Source: an uncultured Devosia sp.
Lineage (GTDB): Bacteria; Pseudomonadota; Alphaproteobacteria; Rhizobiales; Devosiaceae
Length of the DNA stretch: 64,000 bases
Reading direction: 5' to 3'
Assembly: GCF_946479885.1 (NCBI RefSeq)
Contig: NZ_CAMLHM010000001.1
Coordinates: forward strand, 330,545 to 394,544
Part shown: positions 41,839 to 51,797 of the stretch, one piece after another
Layout: every line of letters starts with the position of its first letter
How positions within the stretch are numbered: position 1 is the stretch's first letter
Notes under the pieces: generated by a model
What the model saw: the letters and a program-made list of their open reading frames with translations, nothing else
The model's database searches: none
Told to the model about the DNA's origin: nothing
Made by a program: the position numbers and the translations under genes

Positions 41839-43044
41839 CTAAACCTGATCCAGCCCATACAGCAGATCGGCAATCAGGTCATCGCTGGCTTCCAGACCCA
41901 CCGACAACCGCAGCAGGCCCGGCGTCACGCCGGTTTCCAGCCGTACCTCTTCAGTCAGGCGGGCATGGGTGGTCGTGCGCGGATGGGTGATCAGCGACTT
42001 GGCGTCACCCAGATTGTTGGAAATCAGGATCACGGCAAGGCTGTCGGACAAGGTGAACGCCGCCTCCTGGCTACCGACATCGATGGCCAGCAGCGTCGAG
42101 CCGCGCTGCATCTGGCGCTTGGCCAGGTCGTATTGCGGATGGCTCTTGTGGTGCGGATAGATGACGCGCTTGATCTTGGGATGGGACGCCAGGGCGTCGG
42201 CAACCTTTTCGGCGCTGTCGGTCATCTGGCGGATGCGCAGCTCGTAGGTTTCGAGGCCCTTGAGCAGCACCCAGGCATTGAAGGCGCTCAGCGTTGCGCC
42301 GGTCTGGCGCAGGAAGGTATGGACATCGCCCTCGATCAGCGCCTTGGAGCCGAGCACGATGCCGCCCAGTACCCTGCCCTGCCCGTCGATATGCTTGGTG
42401 GCCGAATAGGTGACGAGATCGGCGCCCAGCTGCAGCGGCTTCTGGTAGAGCGCCGTTGAAAAGACGTTGTCGACGATGAGCTTGGCGCCATGGGCATGCG
42501 CAATATCGGCCACCGCCTTGATGTCGACCAGTTCGAGCGTCGGATTGGTCGGCGTTTCGATGAACACGACCTTGGTGTTTGGACGCATGGCGCGGGCGAA
42601 GTTCTCGGGATCGCGGCCGTCGACCAGCGTCGACTCCACGCCGAAGCGCGGGGCGTAATCTTCCACCACATAGCGGCAGCCGCCGAACAGGGCCTGGGCC
42701 GCGACGATATGGTCGCCGGCGCGTACCTGGCTCATCACCGCATTGGTCACCGCGGCCATGCCGGAGGCAAAGGCGCGACCGGCTTCGGCACCCTCGATCA
42801 GCGCCATGCGCTCCTGGAAGATGTCGACTGTGGGGTTGGCGAAACGGGAATAGTTATGAGCGCCCGGAATCTTGTTCTGGAACAGCAGTTCGGCATGTTC
42901 TGAGCTGGGATAGGAATAGCCCGAATTGAGAAAAAGCGCTTCGCTTGTCTCATTGAACGCCGTGCGCTTGTCGCCGCCATGGACCATCAGCGTTGCCGCA
43001 CCGTGCCGCTTCGGATCAAGGAGGGGGTTCTTATCTCGGGACAT
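41839..43044 (-). CDS. metZ: O-succinylhomoserine sulfhydrylase
   Basis: A PLP enzyme of the Cys/Met metabolism family that makes homocysteine from O-succinylhomoserine and sulfide in methionine synthesis. The 401-residue product has the PLP Lys217 in SATKHIDGQGRVLGG, the tyrosine-containing NYSRFANPT segment (64-72), FASGMAAVTNA and DNVFSTALYQKP. The H-D-G-Q-G-R-V run is typical of MetZ. ATG 43044 follows AAGGCG. Expression is controlled by a SAM-II riboswitch and terminator directly upstream. Confidence 0.95.
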   Translation of the reverse strand: MSRDKNPLLDPKRHGAATLMVHGGDKRTAFNETSEALFLNSGYSYPSSEHAELLFQNKIPGAHNYSRFANPTVDIFQERMALIEGAEAGRAFASGMAAVTNAVMSQVRAGDHIVAAQALFGGCRYVVEDYAPRFGVESTLVDGRDPENFARAMRPNTKVVFIETPTNPTLELVDIKAVADIAHAHGAKLIVDNVFSTALYQKPLQLGADLVTYSATKHIDGQGRVLGGIVLGSKALIEGDVHTFLRQTGATLSAFNAWVLLKGLETYELRIRQMTDSAEKVADALASHPKIKRVIYPHHKSHPQYDLAKRQMQRGSTLLAIDVGSQEAAFTLSDSLAVILISNNLGDAKSLITHPRTTTHARLTEEVRLETGVTPGLLRLSVGLEASDDLIADLLYGLDQV

Positions 43045-43066
43045 CGCAAACGCCTTCAAAAACAAA

Positions 43067-43093
43067 AACCGGCACGCATAGAGGCGGCCGGTT
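43067..43093 (-). terminator. Rho-independent terminator in the metZ leader
   Basis: On the minus strand AACCGGC pairs with GCCGGTT around a 13-base loop and is followed at once by TTTGTTTTT. It lies between the SAM-II riboswitch and the metZ start, so it can halt transcription when SAM is bound. Its 5' arm (ACCGGCC) is also complementary to GGCCGGT in the riboswitch, a candidate antiterminator. Confidence 0.8.
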
Positions 43094-43099
43094 CCCAAA

Positions 43100-43155
43100 C
43101 GGTCTTTAGCAACTTGTTTTAAGTGGCTGCAAGCGACCGGCCAAATCACCACTGG
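43100..43155 (-). ncRNA. SAM-II riboswitch
   Basis: Senses S-adenosylmethionine and represses methionine genes. On the minus strand the sequence shows P1 AGTGG/CCACT, then GTGATTTGG, CTTGCAGCCACTT, AAAACAAGTTGCTAAAG in the family order. The pseudoknot pairs CGGTC (complement of 43135-43139) with GACCG (complement of 43100-43104). The match to alphaproteobacterial SAM-II elements upstream of metA, metX and metZ is strong, and metZ follows. Confidence 0.92.
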
Positions 43156-43238
43156 GTTGTGATGTAAGGCCAATTGCCTGTTGGCGTCAATTGCATGGGT
43201 TGCTAGGGGTAGCCACGGTTTCCGTGGGGCGCGACAGC

Positions 43239-44351
43239 ATGGACAAGCAGCAGGCCTGGCCGCAAGGCGTCTTTCCGGCACGATTGATCGAGCTGCTGCA
43301 CCAGCAGGGCGCCATCGTGGCGACGCGCCCGTTCGACACCGACCAGGTGCAGCCGGCCAGCCTCGACCTGCGGCTGGGCGATGTGGCCTATCGCGTGCGA
43401 TCGAGCTTCCTGCCCGGGCCGAGCCATTCGGTGGCGGAGCGTATCGAAGCGCTCAAGCTGCATGAGATCGACCTGACCAGGGGCGCCGTATTGGAGCGCG
43501 GCTGCGTCTATCTCGTGCCGCTGCAGGAGCAACTGGCTTTGCCGGATGCCGTCAGCGCCTCAGCCAACCCCAAGAGCTCCACTGGCCGCCTCGACGTCTT
43601 CACCCGCGTCATCGGCGATCGCGCCCGCGGCTTTGATCAGATGCCCACGGGCTATCACGGCCCGCTCTATCTCGAAGTCAGCCCCCGCACCTTCCCCGTG
43701 CTGGTCCGCACCGGTTCGCGGCTCAGCCAGATGCGGTTCCGCTCCGGCGACCACCGCTTGAGCGTGGCCGAGCACCAGGCGCTGCATGCCTCCGATACGC
43801 TGGTCTTCAACAACAATGTGCCGGTGGGCGAAGGCGTGGCGCTGTCGATCGACCTCAAGGGCGAAAACCGTAACGGATTGATCGGCTTCCGCTCCAAGCG
43901 CCATACCGCGGTGGTCGATGTCGACAAGAAAGCCGCGCTCGACGTGCTGGATTTCTGGGATCCGCTGACCAATCGCGGCCGCGAGGAACTGATCCTCGAC
44001 CCGGACGAGTTCTACATCCTGGTCAGCGACGAGGCGGTGCATGTGCCGCCTACCCATGCGGCGGAAATGGTGCCGTTCGACCCGCTGGTGGGCGAGTTCC
44101 GCGTCCACTATGCGGGCTTCTTCGATCCTGGCTTCGGCCATTCGTCGGCCGGTGGCACCGGCAGCCGCGCCGTTCTTGAAGTGCGCAGCCGCGAAGTGCC
44201 GTTCCTGCTCGGCCATGGTCAGACCATCGGCAGGCTGATCTATGAGCGGTTGGCCGAGGCGCCGGACCGGCTCTATGGCTCGGCCCTGGGCTCGAACTAC
44301 CAGGCGCAGACGCTCAAGCTGTCCAAGCACTTCAAGCCCTATTCGGGCTGA
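43239..44351 (+). CDS. dcd: 2'-deoxycytidine 5'-triphosphate deaminase
   Basis: Deaminates dCTP to dUTP for thymidylate synthesis. This is the 370-residue two-module alphaproteobacterial form, about twice the usual length. QPASLDLRLGDVAYRV in the first module and SKSSTGRLDVFTRVI-type segment (NPKSSTGRLDVF) carry the substrate loop. FYILVSDEAVHVPP and SRAVLEVRSREVPFLLGHGQTIGRLIYERL mark the second module. ATG 43239 is preferred over an upstream ATG because homologs begin shortly before GVFPARLIELL. Its TGA is immediately followed by the complement of the next gene's TGA. Confidence 0.93.
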   Translation: MDKQQAWPQGVFPARLIELLHQQGAIVATRPFDTDQVQPASLDLRLGDVAYRVRSSFLPGPSHSVAERIEALKLHEIDLTRGAVLERGCVYLVPLQEQLALPDAVSASANPKSSTGRLDVFTRVIGDRARGFDQMPTGYHGPLYLEVSPRTFPVLVRTGSRLSQMRFRSGDHRLSVAEHQALHASDTLVFNNNVPVGEGVALSIDLKGENRNGLIGFRSKRHTAVVDVDKKAALDVLDFWDPLTNRGREELILDPDEFYILVSDEAVHVPPTHAAEMVPFDPLVGEFRVHYAGFFDPGFGHSSAGGTGSRAVLEVRSREVPFLLGHGQTIGRLIYERLAEAPDRLYGSALGSNYQAQTLKLSKHFKPYSG

Positions 44352-44822
44352 TCACTGCACCCGCTGCCAGGTCTGGCCGGCATTGTTGCGCAGCAAATTG
44401 CCCTCGACCACTGCCTGGCCAAGCGAGCAATAGTTGCTCATGCGCGTATTGGACGTGACGCTCATGGTGGTGATCACCCCTTGCGCATCCTGCTGTGCGG
44501 CCCAGAAGCCATGCGCCGGATCGTCCCGGCAGAGCCCCATGACGTCGCAGGTGCGAACCTGCGTGGTGAACAGCCCCGATGGCTCGTAGGTCTGGTAGAT
44601 ATAGGCGGTCGCCGAGGCGTCGGCATTGGGGATTTCGGTGTACCAGGTGCCGATCAGGCGCTGCATCGCGTCCGCCTGCGCGTTGGCCTGGAAGGCTTGC
44701 CAGCCCGCCGTGACATCCGGCGCGTAGTTGCCGCGTTCGTCGTAGCAGACATCATTCTGGGCCAGCACTGGGCTGGCGAGCATCAGGACGGCGGCGATGG
44801 CCATGGGGAGGGTTTTGCGCAA
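44352..44822 (-). CDS. Secreted protein with four cysteines, unknown
   Basis: A 156-residue exported protein. The signal peptide runs to about residue 21 (AAVLMLASPVLA). Four Cys in the mature part (DVCYDERG, RTCDVMGLC, NYCSLGQ) could form two disulfides. GWQAFQANAQADAMQRLIGTWYTE and TSNTRMSNYCSLGQAVVEGNLLR suggest a beta-rich lipocalin-like or YncE-type fold but I do not recognise a family. The start is probably TTG at 44822 (GGAG upstream); ATG at 44804 would shorten the signal. Confidence 0.6.
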   Translation of the reverse strand: MRKTLPMAIAAVLMLASPVLAQNDVCYDERGNYAPDVTAGWQAFQANAQADAMQRLIGTWYTEIPNADASATAYIYQTYEPSGLFTTQVRTCDVMGLCRDDPAHGFWAAQQDAQGVITTMSVTSNTRMSNYCSLGQAVVEGNLLRNNAGQTWQRVQ

Positions 44823-44920
44823 GGCGGAGCTCCAGGAAAGTGGCAAGGGCAACACGCGGCACTGCCTCCACCATAGTCCTCGCGCAACCCGTCTCAACCC
44901 CCATCCAGGGTGGTTCGCCC

Positions 44921-46666
44921 CTAGAGGAACACGTCGTCCAGGTCCACCTCCTCGACAGGCTCGACAGGCGCCGCAGCCTCCACGATTTCCTTGCCGAGCA
45001 GCTTTTCGTGGATCTTGCGCTCGGCATCCATGGTGTAGCGGGCCCGATGCGCGGCCAGGAGCTCGGCAATGGCGCCCATCGGGGCCACCGACGCCTCTGA
45101 CGGACATTCGGCGACCAGTTGCATCTCGAGATCGCGCATGGTCTCGGAAATGGCCGCCTGGCTGGCGAAGGTTTCCGCGGCCGTTTCGAGCAGACCGATA
45201 ACGCTGGGGCCATCACGGTTGAGAGCCCCCAGGGCTTCGGCGAGGGCGGTATCGACACCCTGCAGCAGCAGCAGGGCGGCGGTCGCCTCCTGTTCGAGCT
45301 GGCCGACGCGACCGGCGGCATCGCCATTGGCGGCGGCGCCGAAGGATTGGGCGAGGCCTGCGGCCTCGTGCAGGCCGGCCATGGCGCCTTCGGCGGCGGC
45401 GACGGTTTCCCCGGTCAGCTCGCGCAACTGCCGCGCAATGACGTTGAGAGCAGCGCCGCGCGGACCAAGCTGGGCGCATTTGACGGCGGCGTTGAGGCTG
45501 ACGAGGCGCATATTGGCCTCGATTTCCTGCACGGCTTCGACATGGCTGAGCAGGGTGCCGACGGTGCCAAGGACTGCTGTGGCAACGCTTTCCAGCTTGC
45601 CGCGCTCGGCTTCGCAATCGCGCAGGACGGTTGCGGCGTGGCGCACCGCCTGGCTGAGGGCGGCCAGCGACGAGGCGCCGGCTTCGTCGTCCTGGCCATA
45701 GATGGCGCGACTCTGGTCCATGATGATACGGGCGTCGGCGGCGAGATCGCGCAGGGCAGTGCCGGCTTCGGCTACGTCATTTTCGAAGGCGGCGGCGGCA
45801 GCGGAGAGCTGGGCAACCTGCAAGCTGCCCGCAAGATTGCTCGCAGCTTGCTTCTGGTTTTCTTCAAGATTGCCTGACTCCAGCAGGTCGCCGAGTGAGG
45901 CAAGGCCCGCTTCCACATGCTCGATGCGCTGGCGGGTGGCGTCGCCGACCTGCAAGGCCATGACGGCGCTGGCGATCCGACCGACGATCTGGCGGGAGAC
46001 GCGGCCGGTTTCGGCGCTGCCGCTGGCGGAGGTTTCGCGGTGACGCGCCAGTTCGGCCAGCGCGGTTTCCATATCGGTGGCCAGCCCGCTCAGCGTATCG
46101 GCATGGGCATTCTCGAACTGGCTGCGCTGGCGTGCCGCCTGGCCGACCTCGTCCGTCAGTTGGCGATAGGCCGATGTGAATTGCTGGATGGTGGAGCTGG
46201 CTCCCTCGGAGAGCTTGGCGATATCGGTGGTGAAGACATCGAAATCGTCGCTGTCGCCGACGATGCTGGCCGCGACGACACGGGCGTTGATCGCGACAAT
46301 GCCCATCATCTTGACGGTGCGGCGGAGCTCGCCGATCGGATGCTCGGCGGCAGCGACCACCTCGACCAGACGCGCCAGGTCTGCCTGCTCGGTGGCAAAG
46401 AGGGCTGAAATGGTCTGCGCCTGCCGGCCGACATCGGCCAGCCGGGTGGAGGCCTCCAGCAGGTCAGGGCTCTGCAACTGGGCCGGCAGGGCCTCGAAGA
46501 CCTTGGTGACGCGGTTGAGCATCGCCGCGCCTTCGGCGAGGCGGGCGCCAACCGTGACGAAGGTGCTTTCGATCTGCTCGCGCGGACGCGCCAGCGCCTC
46601 GCCGATCTGGCGAAGCCTGGTGGTATCAGCCGGGGCCGGTGCAAACTCGTGGGCAAGGGCAGTCAT
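44921..46666 (-). CDS. Soluble receptor-like coiled-coil protein of the chemotaxis operon
   Basis: A 581-residue protein with no membrane segment and long helical regions. It is last in the chemotaxis operon, overlapping cheB (ATGA). A segment [20 protein letters not shown] with [13 protein letters not shown] resembles the MCP signalling-tip hairpin ([22 protein letters not shown]) with the key Glu and Arg altered. An earlier segment [14 protein letters not shown] with [16 protein letters not shown] looks like a second, more degenerate copy. The C-terminus is acidic ([13 protein letters not shown]). It may compete with or organise receptors, but no function is established. Confidence 0.6.
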   Translation of the reverse strand: MTALAHEFAPAPADTTRLRQIGEALARPREQIESTFVTVGARLAEGAAMLNRVTKVFEALPAQLQSPDLLEASTRLADVGRQAQTISALFATEQADLARLVEVVAAAEHPIGELRRTVKMMGIVAINARVVAASIVGDSDDFDVFTTDIAKLSEGASSTIQQFTSAYRQLTDEVGQAARQRSQFENAHADTLSGLATDMETALAELARHRETSASGSAETGRVSRQIVGRIASAVMALQVGDATRQRIEHVEAGLASLGDLLESGNLEENQKQAASNLAGSLQVAQLSAAAAAFENDVAEAGTALRDLAADARIIMDQSRAIYGQDDEAGASSLAALSQAVRHAATVLRDCEAERGKLESVATAVLGTVGTLLSHVEAVQEIEANMRLVSLNAAVKCAQLGPRGAALNVIARQLRELTGETVAAAEGAMAGLHEAAGLAQSFGAAANGDAAGRVGQLEQEATAALLLLQGVDTALAEALGALNRDGPSVIGLLETAAETFASQAAISETMRDLEMQLVAECPSEASVAPMGAIAELLAAHRARYTMDAERKIHEKLLGKEIVEAAAPVEPVEEVDLDDVFL

Positions 46667-47793
46667 GACGCGGTCCCTGTACGCGGAACGTGGCGGGCAT
46701 AGAGGTCGATTTCGGTGGCGACCCGGCTCAGCGGCACGATCTTGACGGCGGCGCCGCGCTGGATGGCTTCCTTGGGCATGCCGAACACGACGCAGCTCTC
46801 CTCGTCCTGGGCAATGGTGTGGCTGCCGGCCTGGCGCATTTCGAGCAGGCCGCGCGCGCCGTCGTCACCCATGCCGGTGAGGATGACGCCCATCGCATTG
46901 CGCCCCGCGACCTGCGAGGCCGAGCGGAACATGACATCCACCGAGGGGCGGTGGCGCGACACATGCGGACCGTCGACGATGTTGACGGTGTAGCGGCTGC
47001 CGGCCCGCTGCAGCACCATGTGCTGGTTGCCCGGCGCAATCAGCGCCCTGCCCGCCTGCACCACGTCGCCATCCTCGGCTTCCTTCACCTCGATAGCGCA
47101 GAGGCCGTTGAGGCGACGGGCGAAGGCATTGGTGAACTTTTCCGGCATGTGCTGGACGATGATGATGGCCGGGCTGGTGGCCGGAAGTTTTTCGAGCACT
47201 TCGCGCAAAGCCTCCGTGCCGCCGGTAGAGGCGCCGATACAGATGATCGGTTCGGTTTGCGGTTGCTTGGCGCGCATGGAGGCGGCGCGCGCTTCCGACA
47301 GAGGCGGAATGATCGCGTCGGCGGTCAGCTTGGCCTCGACATTGATCGGCGGCGGCGGGGCTTTCTTCACGCCCCGGAACTTGGCATGGGCGGCGGCCTT
47401 GGCGGCGTCGCAGATGCGCATGCGCGATTCCTGGAGGAAATGGGTGGTGTCGACCCGCGGCTTGGCCACGACATCGACGGCGCCCGCCTCAAGCGCCTGC
47501 AGCAGCGTGTCCGAGCCTTCCTCGGCCAGGCTCGAGCAGATCACCACGGGGATGGGCCGCTGGCTCATGATCTTGCGCAGGAAGGTCAGGCCATCCATGC
47601 GCGGCAGCTCAATATCGAGAAACATGACGTCGGGCACTTCCTGGCGGATGCGCTCCACAGCGACATAGGGGTCGGCTGCCGTTGCCATGACCTCGAGATC
47701 GGGATCGCTGGCGATAATGTCACTGAGCGTCAGGCGCACCGACGCACTGTCATCTACGATCAGCACTCGGATCTTGCGGTGGGTTGCACTCAT
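46663..47793 (-). CDS. cheB: Chemotaxis protein-glutamate methylesterase/deamidase
   Basis: Removes methyl groups from chemoreceptors to reset sensitivity, activated by CheA phosphorylation. The 376-residue product has a receiver with Asp60 ([13 protein letters not shown]) and Lys in VAKPRVD. The methylesterase domain has the triad Ser189 ([12 protein letters not shown]), His215 ([10 protein letters not shown]) and Asp near 310 ([12 protein letters not shown]). A Pro-rich linker (KKAPPPPI) joins them. It follows cheR by 11 bases and overlaps the downstream coiled-coil gene. Confidence 0.96.
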   Translation of the reverse strand: MSATHRKIRVLIVDDSASVRLTLSDIIASDPDLEVMATAADPYVAVERIRQEVPDVMFLDIELPRMDGLTFLRKIMSQRPIPVVICSSLAEEGSDTLLQALEAGAVDVVAKPRVDTTHFLQESRMRICDAAKAAAHAKFRGVKKAPPPPINVEAKLTADAIIPPLSEARAASMRAKQPQTEPIICIGASTGGTEALREVLEKLPATSPAIIIVQHMPEKFTNAFARRLNGLCAIEVKEAEDGDVVQAGRALIAPGNQHMVLQRAGSRYTVNIVDGPHVSRHRPSVDVMFRSASQVAGRNAMGVILTGMGDDGARGLLEMRQAGSHTIAQDEESCVVFGMPKEAIQRGAAVKIVPLSRVATEIDLYARHVPRTGTAS

Positions 47794-47804
47794 CGTCTCA
47801 ACCT

Positions 47805-48689
47805 TCAGGCCTTCTGGAACACTGCCGGGGCGACCTGACGCATGGTCACCGCCGTTCCGATCATGGATTCGGAATGACCAAGAATGAGATAACCGCCGGG
47901 CCTAAGATGACTGACCAGTCGCAGGATCACCTTTTCCTGGTCGGCCTTGTCGAAATAGATCAGCACGTTGCGCAGGAATATGACGTCGACATCGCGGTCG
48001 AAGGGATAGGTCTGGTCCATCAGGTTCAGGCGCTCGAAGCGGACCAGGCGGCGCAATTCGGGAACGATGCGCACCTCGGGCCTTGGGCCCGGCTTACGCC
48101 CATGCATCAGGTAGCGCTGCTGCTTGCCCTGCGGCACCGGCGCGATCAGTTCGGCCGGATAGACGGCGCGCACGCCCTGTTCCAGCACGGCTGTCGATAT
48201 GTCGGTGCCCAGGATGGCGAAGCGAAAGTCCTGGCGTTGCGCCACGAGGTCCGCCAGCACCATGGCCAGGGTATAGGCCTCGGCACCGGTCGAGCTGGCG
48301 GCGCTCCAGATCTTGAGCAGGGGTTTCCGTTCGGCGCGCCGCAAGGTGACGAGTTCGGACACCAACCGCTGCTCGAGCAGCTCGAAATGCTCGGGTTCGC
48401 GGAAGAAATCGGTCTTGTTGGTGGTTACGGCGTTGATGAGGAAGGGCCGCTCCACCGCCAGCCCATCGCGCTGGAAGAGATAGGTGCCATAGTGGTCGAG
48501 ACTAGCCAGCCCCAGCGCACGCACGCGCTTGCGCAGGCGTCCCTCGACCATCAGCCGCTTGCTCGGCGGCAGCTTGATGCCGACTTCCTCGCCGATCAGA
48601 TCGGCAATGCGCTTGAAATCGCGCGCCGAGAGGTGATCGTCATCGGTGTTGTCCAGCTGGATGGCAGCCTGGTGGGCGGATGGGGGCAA
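47805..48689 (-). CDS. cheR: Chemotaxis protein methyltransferase
   Basis: Uses SAM to methylate glutamates of chemoreceptors, opposing CheB. The 294-residue product has the CheR N-terminal domain ([32 protein letters not shown]) and [32 protein letters not shown] is the SAM-binding motif, followed by ILGTDIST and [12 protein letters not shown]. The start is likely TTG at 48689 with GGAGA upstream, since no ATG lies between the CheW stop and the conserved domain. Confidence 0.95.
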   Translation of the reverse strand: MPPSAHQAAIQLDNTDDDHLSARDFKRIADLIGEEVGIKLPPSKRLMVEGRLRKRVRALGLASLDHYGTYLFQRDGLAVERPFLINAVTTNKTDFFREPEHFELLEQRLVSELVTLRRAERKPLLKIWSAASSTGAEAYTLAMVLADLVAQRQDFRFAILGTDISTAVLEQGVRAVYPAELIAPVPQGKQQRYLMHGRKPGPRPEVRIVPELRRLVRFERLNLMDQTYPFDRDVDVIFLRNVLIYFDKADQEKVILRLVSHLRPGGYLILGHSESMIGTAVTMRQVAPAVFQKA

Positions 48690-48726
48690 TGGTCTATTCT
48701 CCAGCCGAAGGGCGGTCGGGTTCGGC

Positions 48727-49185
48727 TCAGGCGGCCGCGGCGTCCTCGAAGGAGCCGAGCAGACTCTCGAGATCGAGCACGGTGACGAAGCGGCCATTGC
48801 GCCGGCCGATGCCGGCAATGCACCGCCCAGACCAGGCGCCACCGACTGGCGGTGGCGGATCGAGTGCGTCTTCGTCCAGGATGGTCACCTCGAACACCCG
48901 GTCGGCGCGCAGGCCGAGCCGCAGGTCGCCGTGCTGACCCGCGAGGGCCAGCACGATGATGCGGGTATTTTCGGTGTCGGCAGCCGCCGGCAGGCCGAGC
49001 GTCAGGCGCAGATCGACCACGGGAATACCCTGGCCGCGTACGTCGATCATGCCAAGCAGGGTGTCGGGCGCCTGCGGCAGCCGCGCAATCGGCCGCATAT
49101 CGAGGATCTCCTGCACCTTCGCCACCGGAGCGGCGAAGAGTTCGTCGGCCACGCCAAGGGTGACGTATTGTGCCCGTTCGGCCAT
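48727..49185 (-). CDS. cheW: Chemotaxis coupling protein CheW (second copy)
   Basis: A 152-residue CheW scaffold that links CheA to receptors. QYVTLGVADELFAAPVAKVQEILDM, RLPQAPDTLLGMIDVRGQGIPVVDLRLTLGLP and GIGRRNGRFVTVLDLESLL follow the two beta-barrel subdomains. Together with the copy at 51297-51797 the operon has two CheW proteins around one receptor gene, and they differ in sequence, so they may serve different arrays. Confidence 0.93.
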   Translation of the reverse strand: MAERAQYVTLGVADELFAAPVAKVQEILDMRPIARLPQAPDTLLGMIDVRGQGIPVVDLRLTLGLPAAADTENTRIIVLALAGQHGDLRLGLRADRVFEVTILDEDALDPPPPVGGAWSGRCIAGIGRRNGRFVTVLDLESLLGSFEDAAAA

Positions 49186-49197
49186 TGCTGCCCCCTA

Positions 49198-51300
49198 TCA
49201 GGCGCTGCGCCGGCTGAAGTCGGCGTCGAGTTCGTCCTGGCCGTCATCGAGGTCCAGGTCGAAGCCACCCGTGCTGGTGGTCTTGGCCTTGGCTTTCGGC
49301 TTGGCCGCAGGCTTGCGCGGGGCCATATGCGGCGCCTTGGCCAGAATGGCCTGCTTGAGATCGGCAGCCGGGGCAGGTTCGCTGCGGTTGGCCGCCTGCA
49401 TGGTCGCGTTGTCGATGCGGAAGTAGCTGATGGCAGTCTGAAGCTGCTCGGCCTGGCTGGCCAGCTCCTCCGAGGTCGCCGACATTTCTTCGGCGGCCGA
49501 GGTGTTCTGCTGGGTCACCTTGTCGAGCTGCTGGATCGCCGTATTGATCTGCGCGGCACCGGCATTCTGCTCGCGGCTGCCGGCGGAGATTTCTTCCACC
49601 AGTTCGGCCGTGCGCTGGATGTCGGGCACCAGCTTGCTCAGCATCTCGCCGGCCGACTGGGCTGCCTTGACGGTGGTGCCGGATAGCGTCGAAATCTCGG
49701 CTGCGGCAGCCTGGCTGCGTTCGGCGAGCTTGCGCACTTCGGACGCCACCACCGCAAAGCCGCGGCCATGTTCGCCGGCGCGGGCAGCTTCCACCGCCGC
49801 GTTGAGAGCCAGCAGATCGGTCTGGCGGGCGATTTCCTGCACGACCATGATCTTCTCGGCGATGGTCTGCATGGCGGTCACGGCATTGTTCACCGCTTCG
49901 CCCGAGGCAATCGCATCGGCCGCCGACTGGCGGGCGATCTTTTCGGTCTGGCTGGCATTGTCAGCCGATTGCTTGATCGTGGACGCCATTTCTTCCATCG
50001 AAGCGGAGGCTTCTTCGGTCGAGGATGCCTGTTCGGTCGCGCCCTGGCTGAGCTGCTCGGCCGTGGCCGACATTTCCTGGCTGCCGGCCGCGACGTTGCG
50101 GGTGGCTGAAGTGACTTCGCTCACCACCTCGCGCAGCTTGCGGGTCATGGCATTGAGAGCGTCAATCAGGTCCTTGATCTCGTCGTTGGACCTGACCGAA
50201 GCGCTGGCGCTGAGATTGCCGTCGGCAACTTCGTTGGCGAGGCGCACGGCGCTGGCGAGAGCCCGCGAGATCGACATGACGATCCAGATGGCGGCAATGG
50301 CGGCGATGGCGATCGAGGCGACCAGGAGGCCGATCAGGAACAGGCGGCTCGATTCATAGAGAGCGTCTGCTTCGGCCAGCGCGTTCTTCACCGTGATTTC
50401 GTTGCGGGCCATGATGGCGTCGACCAACCCATTGGCCTGGTCGCGCAAGTCGGCGGCTGCGCCATGAATGATCTGGGTGGCGTTGTACTGCGACCGCTCG
50501 ATGGCAATGGCATTGCCCTTGTTCATGGCAGCAAAGAGCGCGTCGAAATTACCGCGCAGATCGCTGACCAGCGACGCCTCGGACGCACCAACCTGGCGGG
50601 CGAGGCGATCGATATTGGGCTCGATGCGTTCGAACACGCCGTCAAAATCGCCGTACCACTGGTCCTGCTTGGCCGGATTGCTGGAGGCGAGCAGCACGTT
50701 GCGGTGCTGGCGGAACACGTCGCTGGCGTCGAGGAACAGGGTGCTGGCCGTTTCGTAGGCCGGGAAGGCTGAGGCGTCGCCGGAGGTGACACGGGCAGAC
50801 AGGGCCGGCAGCAGCTTGGCCATGGTCTCTTCGACGGCGGTGATGGCGGCGCTGCCTTCGGAGGTGGTGATGGCAAAGGCGGCGGTATCGCTGTTCTTGG
50901 CGGCTTCGTCCTGAGCGATCTCGAGCTCGGTCCAATACTCTTCGAGCGTCGCAACGAAGCTCGTCATATCAGCGACATTGTCCGGATTGGTGAAGCTGCC
51001 AACCAGGACCTCGGCGTCGGCCTTCAACGTCGCATAGTTCTCCTGCATGGCGGCGCGGAGCGTTTCTATCTCGGCGCTGTCGGTGCTGAGGACCATGGTG
51101 CGCATATTGCTGGCCACCGAGGTCAACTCATTCTGCATCGACTTGAGCTGCAGGGAGCGTTCCACCGGACCGTTGATGACGGATTCCATGGAATTGTTGA
51201 TGCTTCCCAACCCCTGCAGGGCAACGAACATGCTGCCCGCCGAGAGCGCGACCACGACGGTAAACACCGCCGCCAGCTTGGTTTTAATGGTGAGTCTCAC
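49198..51300 (-). CDS. Methyl-accepting chemotaxis protein
   Basis: A 700-residue membrane chemoreceptor. A first helix ([22 protein letters not shown]) and a second ([23 protein letters not shown], about 320-342) bound a helical periplasmic sensor of the four-helix-bundle type. A HAMP domain follows. The signalling domain has the intact tip ([32 protein letters not shown]). The tail is Lys/Pro-rich then acidic, with no NWETF-like CheB/CheR tether. The start is GTG at 51300, overlapping the CheW stop (GTGA). The ligand is unknown. Confidence 0.94.
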   Translation of the reverse strand: MRLTIKTKLAAVFTVVVALSAGSMFVALQGLGSINNSMESVINGPVERSLQLKSMQNELTSVASNMRTMVLSTDSAEIETLRAAMQENYATLKADAEVLVGSFTNPDNVADMTSFVATLEEYWTELEIAQDEAAKNSDTAAFAITTSEGSAAITAVEETMAKLLPALSARVTSGDASAFPAYETASTLFLDASDVFRQHRNVLLASSNPAKQDQWYGDFDGVFERIEPNIDRLARQVGASEASLVSDLRGNFDALFAAMNKGNAIAIERSQYNATQIIHGAAADLRDQANGLVDAIMARNEITVKNALAEADALYESSRLFLIGLLVASIAIAAIAAIWIVMSISRALASAVRLANEVADGNLSASASVRSNDEIKDLIDALNAMTRKLREVVSEVTSATRNVAAGSQEMSATAEQLSQGATEQASSTEEASASMEEMASTIKQSADNASQTEKIARQSAADAIASGEAVNNAVTAMQTIAEKIMVVQEIARQTDLLALNAAVEAARAGEHGRGFAVVASEVRKLAERSQAAAAEISTLSGTTVKAAQSAGEMLSKLVPDIQRTAELVEEISAGSREQNAGAAQINTAIQQLDKVTQQNTSAAEEMSATSEELASQAEQLQTAISYFRIDNATMQAANRSEPAPAADLKQAILAKAPHMAPRKPAAKPKAKAKTTSTGGFDLDLDDGQDELDADFSRRSA

Positions 51301-51797
51301 GGTGCAGACCTTTCTTCTGATGCTGCGACGGGCGCGCTTCTGCTGCCCTGTGTTTCGAAAATTCGCCCCAGATCGGGGATGATGATGAAGCCGCCATTGC
51401 GCTTGCCGATGCCGCGGATGAATTCGGGCGGCCAGCGCATGCCGACCTTGGGGGCTTCCTCGATGGAGGCGGCCTCGATATCGGTGACGTCGTGAACCTT
51501 GTCGGCGAGAATGCCGGCCACGGTGGGTTCGCCGTCGATGTCGATCTCCATGACCACGATGCGGGTATCCTGGTCGGGCTCGGGCCGGGCCATGCCGAAT
51601 GTCACGCGCAGGTCGGCCAGCGGCACGACGCGGCCGCGGACATTGATCAGCCCGCTGACAAAGGGCGAGGCGTTGGGCACTTCAGTAATCGGCACGAGAT
51701 CGAGGATCTCGCGCACGCTGCCCGCCTCGATGGCGAACAGTTCGTCCTCCAGGCGCAGGGTCAGTGCCTTCATGGAGCCGGCTGCGATAGCGCTCAT
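51297..51797 (-). CDS. cheW: Chemotaxis coupling protein CheW (first copy)
   Basis: A 166-residue Che[59 protein letters not shown] and [20 protein letters not shown] are diagnostic of the family. Its ATG overlaps the CheA stop and its stop overlaps the receptor start, placing it between kinase and receptor, as expected for their adaptor. Confidence 0.95.
   Translation of the reverse strand: MSAIAAGSMKALTLRLEDELFAIEAGSVREILDLVPITEVPNASPFVSGLINVRGRVVPLADLRVTFGMARPEPDQDTRIVVMEIDIDGEPTVAGILADKVHDVTDIEAASIEEAPKVGMRWPPEFIRGIGKRNGGFIIIPDLGRIFETQGSRSAPVAASEERSAP

Noticed and set aside
41688..41873. N-terminal extension of the periplasmic binding protein
   Set aside because: It would translate the 41691-41814 inverted-repeat element and bury the signal peptide.
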